From NCBI GenBank assembly GCA_025451955.1, contig JANWJJ010000133.1, positions 1-38,594 of the forward strand: 38,594 nt of DNA, read 5' to 3'. This DNA is from Rudaea sp. Its GTDB lineage: Bacteria; Pseudomonadota; Gammaproteobacteria; Xanthomonadales; Rhodanobacteraceae. A model generated the notes under the pieces. The model did not search any database, was not told the origin of the DNA, and was given only the letters and a program-made list of their open reading frames with translations. This document shows, piece after piece, positions 34,755 through 38,594 of the stretch. How positions within the stretch are numbered: the stretch's first letter is position 1; each line of letters opens with the position of its first letter. The translations under genes and the position numbers were made by a program.

Positions 34755-35037
34755 CGCGGACTTGATCCGAAGACTGACACGGAGACTCGCCACCCCACGC
34801 CGTCACGGACGCTTGCATGCGCCTGCGCGCTGCGGTCGGTTCGCTCCCTTGCGCTTCGTCGCCGCAAGCGCCGCGCCGGCTGCACCTGGGCGTCCATGCC
34901 CGCCTTCGTTCGACGCTTGCGCTTCGCTCGATGCGCTCGGCTCCTGCCTCGCGGTTGCCGGCATCCGCTACGCGCGTGCCGTTGTTGCCGGTCAGTTCCG
35001 GCGCGCCAGCTTTGCTCGCGCGCCTTCACTCGCGGCC

Positions 35038-35066
35038 ATGTTACATAATGCGCCGTTGTGCGCAGT
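35038..35066 (-). other. Candidate dif-like / Xer recombination site
   Basis: Minus strand ACTGCGCACAA-CGGCGCA-TTATGTAACAT. Against remembered E. coli dif (GGTGCGCATAA-N6-TTATGTTAAAT) it matches about 8/11 in the XerC arm and 9/11 in the XerD arm. Confidence 0.3.
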
Positions 35067-35628
35067 CCAGCGGGCGCAGCCACTGCACTTGTATACAAAG
35101 TGCCATTGCCAATGGCTGCACCCGCCGGCCTGTCCGCGCTGCGCGCCGCACAACCCACACTATGCAAAATGGCCGCAGGGCCATCCCTGTCCCTCGTCGG
35201 TGCGCGGCTCCGTGCCGCGCAGACACCAGCTGTCCCTGCGCGCTGCGCGGCGTCCCTGCCTTGCTCGGCGTCGTCGTGCGGCGGCTTAATCGCTGCGCGG
35301 TTCAAGCCGACCGTGATGGATCGGGCGCAATCGAGTGCTCTTGCTTTAGTCGCTCGCTCTTGAGCATAAATCGGTCGCGTTCGTGCGGGCGCATCACGCG
35401 CGCGTCCTGCGCGCGAAAAACAGTCGGCAGCTAAGGAAAAAACCTGTCGGCGGCGTGTCGTCTGCGCTTCGGCTATGCTTTGCCGATGCTCGCCTGTTCG
35501 CCGAAAACTGCACATCGGGAAATTTTGCCGCACCGGCATCGGCGCATCGGGCGTTTGCAGCGTGCAAACGCCGAGCGCATCAAGGAAAAATCCATTCGCT
35601 CGCCGCGCCGCGCGTCAAGTGAAAGAGT

Positions 35629-36532
35629 TGGGCGCTTCCTCAGCGTCGACCCGATCATCGGCAATCCGCTGAGCAGCCAGAGTCTGAATCCGTATAGCTA
35701 CATTGGGAACAACCCGCTGTCCGGTGTCGATCCCACAGGCTATTACGCCGAAAGCTGCACGGTATCCTCAGGCAACTCGTGCTCGACGAGTTATCACGAC
35801 TCGCGCTCGGCTGATCCGTTCAGCAAGACCGACGTCACCTTCTCGATGGACAGCAAGGGCAACGTCAACGCCACGACAAGCGACGGTCGCGGCGGGACTG
35901 TCATCGACAATGCGGGCAAGAGTAATGGTCACGATCAGATGACCGAGAAGGGCGCAACGTCGACGCCGAGCGACGGATCGGCGTCGAGCATCGGTACGCC
36001 GCATCTGGATATCAGCAAAGGCGTGATGGTCGCTCAGAACAAGATTGATCCTTCTGTGTGCGCAGAGGCAGGAGCAGAGCTATGTGCTGCGCACAGCGGT
36101 GGCGAAGGTAAGGCTCCAATCAATCAACTTCAGAATAAGATTGCTGCAGGAGAAGAGGCGGCCGATGAGGTAGCCACAACCGTTGCAAAAGAAGCGGTAA
36201 ACCCAATCAACTACATAGCGCCGGAAGCGCGTCTATTGAAAGGCACGGTCGAGGGGGTGAACGATGTTCGACGCGCAACGAGGGCCAAAAATATTTTGGA
36301 ACTTCCTGCGCTTGATGCGACCGGCAAAGTGCACGGCCTCCTTCCAGAAGCAAAGGATCTTGGCAAGTATAGTGTCGATGAATTGACCCGCCTTCGGGAT
36401 GAGCTGCGGCAAAGCATACAAAAGCGCATAGAAGTTACTACGCAAAAGGGTTCTGATTTTGGCCACGGCGAACGCCAAGCTGCCGAGCAACAGCTCCTCA
36501 AGAGCGTAGAAAAGCACTTGGAGGATCGATGA
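35629..36532 (+). pseudogene. Orphan Rhs core-end plus C-terminal toxin (CT2) lacking the Rhs body
   Basis: GRFLSVDPIIGNPLSSQSLNPYSYIGNNPLSGVDPTGYYAES... followed by a new CT ending LPEAKDLGKYSVDELTRLRDELRQSIQKRIEVTTQKGSDFGHGERQAAEQQLLKSVEKHLEDR. The ORF opens at 35480 with non-Rhs sequence. Confidence 0.85.
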
Positions 36533-37044
36533 ACACACATCTAAGTCACAAGCCTCAAGATAGCTTGGAATTGCAGTTTGCCTCCGAGTTGGCGCTCGAA
36601 ATAGGCAGCCTGCCAACCGGTGCCGAGTTTTCTGTTTTACCTTCTTCGCAGATATGTGCCTCAATGGAGTTGTTTTTGCCTAAACTCTTACGCATCAATC
36701 ATGCGGAGTGGGAACGAGAGAGCCTCGATGGGATCTTCGTTTCTAGAGCGGTAAAGACGGAAGAGCTGGCTGCGGAGTTTTTGGGGACAAGTATCTTGAT
36801 TAGTGATCAGACGGTAACTCCATTCATGGTCAACTTGAGGCTGACACCGTCCACTAAGTCATTCGAGACGGTCCAAATCAGATTGGGTGAGCCTGGGGGC
36901 GGTCGCCTCGGGATCTCGGGACCGCCATGTAATTCTATTGATGCGGACTTGTTGTTGAGCATGTTGCGGACTCGAATTGACAAGGTAGATTGGATATATG
37001 TCTTCGACCTCGTCGCCCCTAAGGCGGAGCGCGTTCCGAATTGA
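36529..37044 (+). CDS. Candidate immunity protein for orphan toxin CT2
   Basis: 171 aa; ATGA overlap with the orphan CT stop; followed by a terminator; position typical of a polymorphic-toxin immunity gene. Confidence 0.7.
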   Translation: MNTHLSHKPQDSLELQFASELALEIGSLPTGAEFSVLPSSQICASMELFLPKLLRINHAEWERESLDGIFVSRAVKTEELAAEFLGTSILISDQTVTPFMVNLRLTPSTKSFETVQIRLGEPGGGRLGISGPPCNSIDADLLLSMLRTRIDKVDWIYVFDLVAPKAERVPN

Positions 37045-37082
37045 TGAGGCACACCCGACGCATCTGCCGATGGCAGCCAAAG

Positions 37083-37103
37083 GGGCGCGATAGCGCCCTT
37101 TTT
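37083..37103 (+). terminator. Terminator after the CT2 immunity candidate
   Basis: gggcgc-gata-gcgccc-ttttt. Confidence 0.75.
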
Positions 37104-37212
37104 CGTTGCAGCTCAGCACATTGGCATGGCAGCCACGGCGGCAGCCGCTGGCTGCCAGCAGTCGGGCGCGCGTTGATCTGATGCGGTTTGTTTGGCTGCC
37201 GCTGTCTGCGAT

Positions 37213-37632
37213 CTAACCGGCTCGCGACACGAAGGCATCGATCGTGCGCAGCAACGCTTCCTGGTCGCGTTTGGGAAGCTGCTCGATCGCCTGCAGGCGG
37301 CGATTGAGGCGGCGGTTGTGGATGCCCTTGGTGGACGCCACGGCATTGTCCAGGCCGAGTAATTCGTCGGCGCTGACCTTGAGCACGCCGGCAAGTTCGA
37401 CAACGACGTCGGCCGGCAGGCGGATGACGTCGTTCTCGTAATCCGACACGACGGGCTGACTCACGCCCAGGTGTTCGGCCAGTTCCTTTTGCGTCATGCC
37501 GCGATCTTTGCGCAGGTGCGCGATGCGTGCGCCGATCTTGATCGTTTCCAGCTTGGCCAAGGCCGTCTCTCCGAGCAGTGCGTGATGGCTCAGAATAGTA
37601 AATGCGGTTTTGGCGAGGTCGAAGTTTGACAT
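37213..37632 (-). CDS. XRE-family HTH transcriptional regulator (copy B)
   Basis: Differs from copy A at 5 residues over about 139 aa by direct comparison of the two translations. Confidence 0.9.
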   Translation of the reverse strand: MSNFDLAKTAFTILSHHALLGETALAKLETIKIGARIAHLRKDRGMTQKELAEHLGVSQPVVSDYENDVIRLPADVVVELAGVLKVSADELLGLDNAVASTKGIHNRRLNRRLQAIEQLPKRDQEALLRTIDAFVSRAG

Positions 37633-37652
37633 GCGGGGTACCTGTTCGGCAG

Positions 37653-37669
37653 TATGGGCATTGCCTATA
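37653..37669. promoter_or_regulatory. Candidate operator palindrome (copy B)
   Basis: TATGGGC-ATT-GCCTATA, equivalent to copy A 30309-30325. Confidence 0.4.
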
Positions 37670-37752
37670 TTCTTGAGCAAGCCAATTTTGCCCTGCTGCG
37701 GGTGCGTAAATCTTGCTCGGGGGCCTTGACAGGTTTTTTGAAGGAGACGCCG

Positions 37753-37884
37753 ATGGCGCGCATTGCCGATCAAGAACTCGACCGCTTGAAGTCCGAAGTC
37801 TCATTGGTGCGGCTGATCGAGAGCGCCGGCTACACGCTCGGCGCAGCTCTGAGCGTAGAAATAGATAACATACATGTGCTTTAA
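37753..37884 (+). pseudogene. Truncated primase gene (5' remnant, copy B)
   Basis: MARIADQELDRLKSEVSLVRLIESAGYTL matches the primase N-terminus, then shifts to unrelated GAALSVEIDNIHVL* at about 37838. Confidence 0.88.
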
Positions 37885-37890
37885 CGATTG

Positions 37891-37953
37891 CCTGTAGCCC
37901 GGCCTCACGCCGGGCTTTTGTTGCGCGTGAAGTTCCTTCCTTAGCCGCTCGCT
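37891..37953 (+). terminator. Terminator plus module-boundary repeat (third occurrence of the boundary sequence)
   Basis: agcccggcctcacgccgggcttttgttgcgcgtgaagttccttccttagccgct, near-identical to 29818-29858 downstream of the TNT cassette. Confidence 0.7.
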
Positions 37954-38118
37954 CGTGCCCTCGCACGCCGTCCGATCGCGCGTTCGGTGGACGACCTGGG
38001 ACGCATGGCGCCCGTCATCCCGCACCACTGCGTGGTTCTGCGCTGATCGTGGCGCAGGCAAAAATCTCGTGGCGTAGGAAAATCCCTTGTGCGATGCGGA
38101 TTCCAGCGGTGCGTTGTC

Positions 38119-38187
38119 CACACCCTTTTATCTGGCATCGTCAAATCAGCTTCGCTCTTAACAAGCGATGCAAGATAAAAGGGTGTG
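38119..38187. repeat. Long inverted repeat (22-bp arms, 25-nt spacer)
   Basis: cacacccttttatctggcatcg / cgatgcaagataaaagggtgtg, 21/22 complementary. Confidence 0.8.
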
Positions 38188-38440
38188 TAGTCGTCGGCTC
38201 GCAAGTCCTTACGCCATGCGGCGTTCTCGACTACACAGGAAAGTGCGCGACTACAACGAATCGCGCTCAGCGCGTCATGACGCGGAACGTCGAACTACAA
38301 CGGCGCAACGGTGCGGGATGTGGCGGTCGTGCTAACCGGCATCGAGCTGGCTGAGCCTAAGAAGCATACTTAGACCCGCGCCAATCGACGATTTGGAGCT
38401 ATTTCAAACGGTAACGTTGTTGTCGTTTGTCTATCGGCAC

Positions 38441-38594
38441 TTACACTTGAGCCGGCATTGACACAGCAAGCGCCGCGTCGGCGACGCTCCAGTAGCTCAA
38501 GGCGTGTTCCGGCAATTGCGGCAGGTTGGCGCGCAGCAGCAGTTCGCGCACGCCATCCTTCAGACGTGCGACGCACAGCAGGGTATCGCGCGCA
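38441..38594 (-). CDS. Partial CDS, C-terminus only, continuing past the window edge; function unassigned
   Basis: Minus-strand frame reads ...ARDTLLCVARLKDGVRELLLRANLPQLPEHALSYWSVADAALAVSMPAQV*; protein-like composition. Confidence 0.5.
   Translation of the reverse strand, partial: ARDTLLCVARLKDGVRELLLRANLPQLPEHALSYWSVADAALAVSMPAQV

Larger units (their letters stand above)
37213..37838. repeat. Direct repeat copy B: XRE / intergenic / primase 5' end
   Basis: Near-identical to 29869-30495, ending abruptly inside the primase codons for GYTL. Confidence 0.9.

Noticed and set aside
31515-35110. Near-match of gtatacaaaacaccattgcc (about 31517) to gtatacaaagtgccattgcc (about 35093) as possible att sites
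   Set aside because: 17/20 matches between two sites is expected by chance several times in a window of this size.
34666-35434. Overlapping plus-strand ORFs (34666-35289, 34817-35434) after the integrase
   Set aside because: Low-complexity R/A/S/C composition with no motifs; treated as noncoding element tail.
20978-37044. Type VI secretion association of the Rhs locus
   Set aside because: No PAAR, VgrG, Hcp or EagR-like gene in the window, and the Rhs begins with a Sec signal peptide.
37860-37885. taacatacatgtgctttaac as a second dif-like site
   Set aside because: Arms do not align to dif with sensible spacing.
1-38594. CRISPR arrays, rRNA or tRNA genes
   Set aside because: No regularly spaced direct repeats or recognisable tRNA/rRNA sequence seen by eye; a dedicated tool would be needed to exclude a divergent tRNA.

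Overview
The window is 38.6 kb of GC-rich proteobacterial chromosome; gene content suggests a Xanthomonadales/Rhodanobacteraceae-like host (inference). Positions 1-17.5 kb carry mostly ordinary chromosomal genes: a hicAB-like toxin-antitoxin pair, PHA depolymerase, RidA, a 2-oxoacid:ferredoxin oxidoreductase operon (GltD/ferredoxin fusion, KorA, a small membrane protein, KorB), methyltransferase, RhlE-type helicase, MFS transporter, c-type cytochrome, NlpC/P60 lipoprotein, SlyD, DadA-like oxidase, CocE/NonD hydrolase and N-formylglutamate amidohydrolase. From 17.6 kb the region is accessory. It contains an exported RCC1-repeat protein and a 2862-aa Sec-signal SpvB/Rhs protein ending in a TNT (NAD+ glycohydrolase-type) domain, with an ATGA-coupled 77-aa candidate zinc-binding immunity protein. 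Next is a XRE / CHC2-toprim primase-helicase / tyrosine recombinase element, then a displaced orphan Rhs C-terminus with a different toxin tip and its own ATGA-coupled immunity candidate. A second, truncated copy of the XRE/primase module follows, and then what looks like a third terminator scar. The most interesting hypothesis is that the XRE-primase-integrase module is the recurring backbone of an Rhs toxin/immunity cassette array: the repeat period is about 7.1-7.3 kb, there is a dif-like site, and there is an inverted terminal-like repeat. All functional claims come from reading the sequence; no searches were run.
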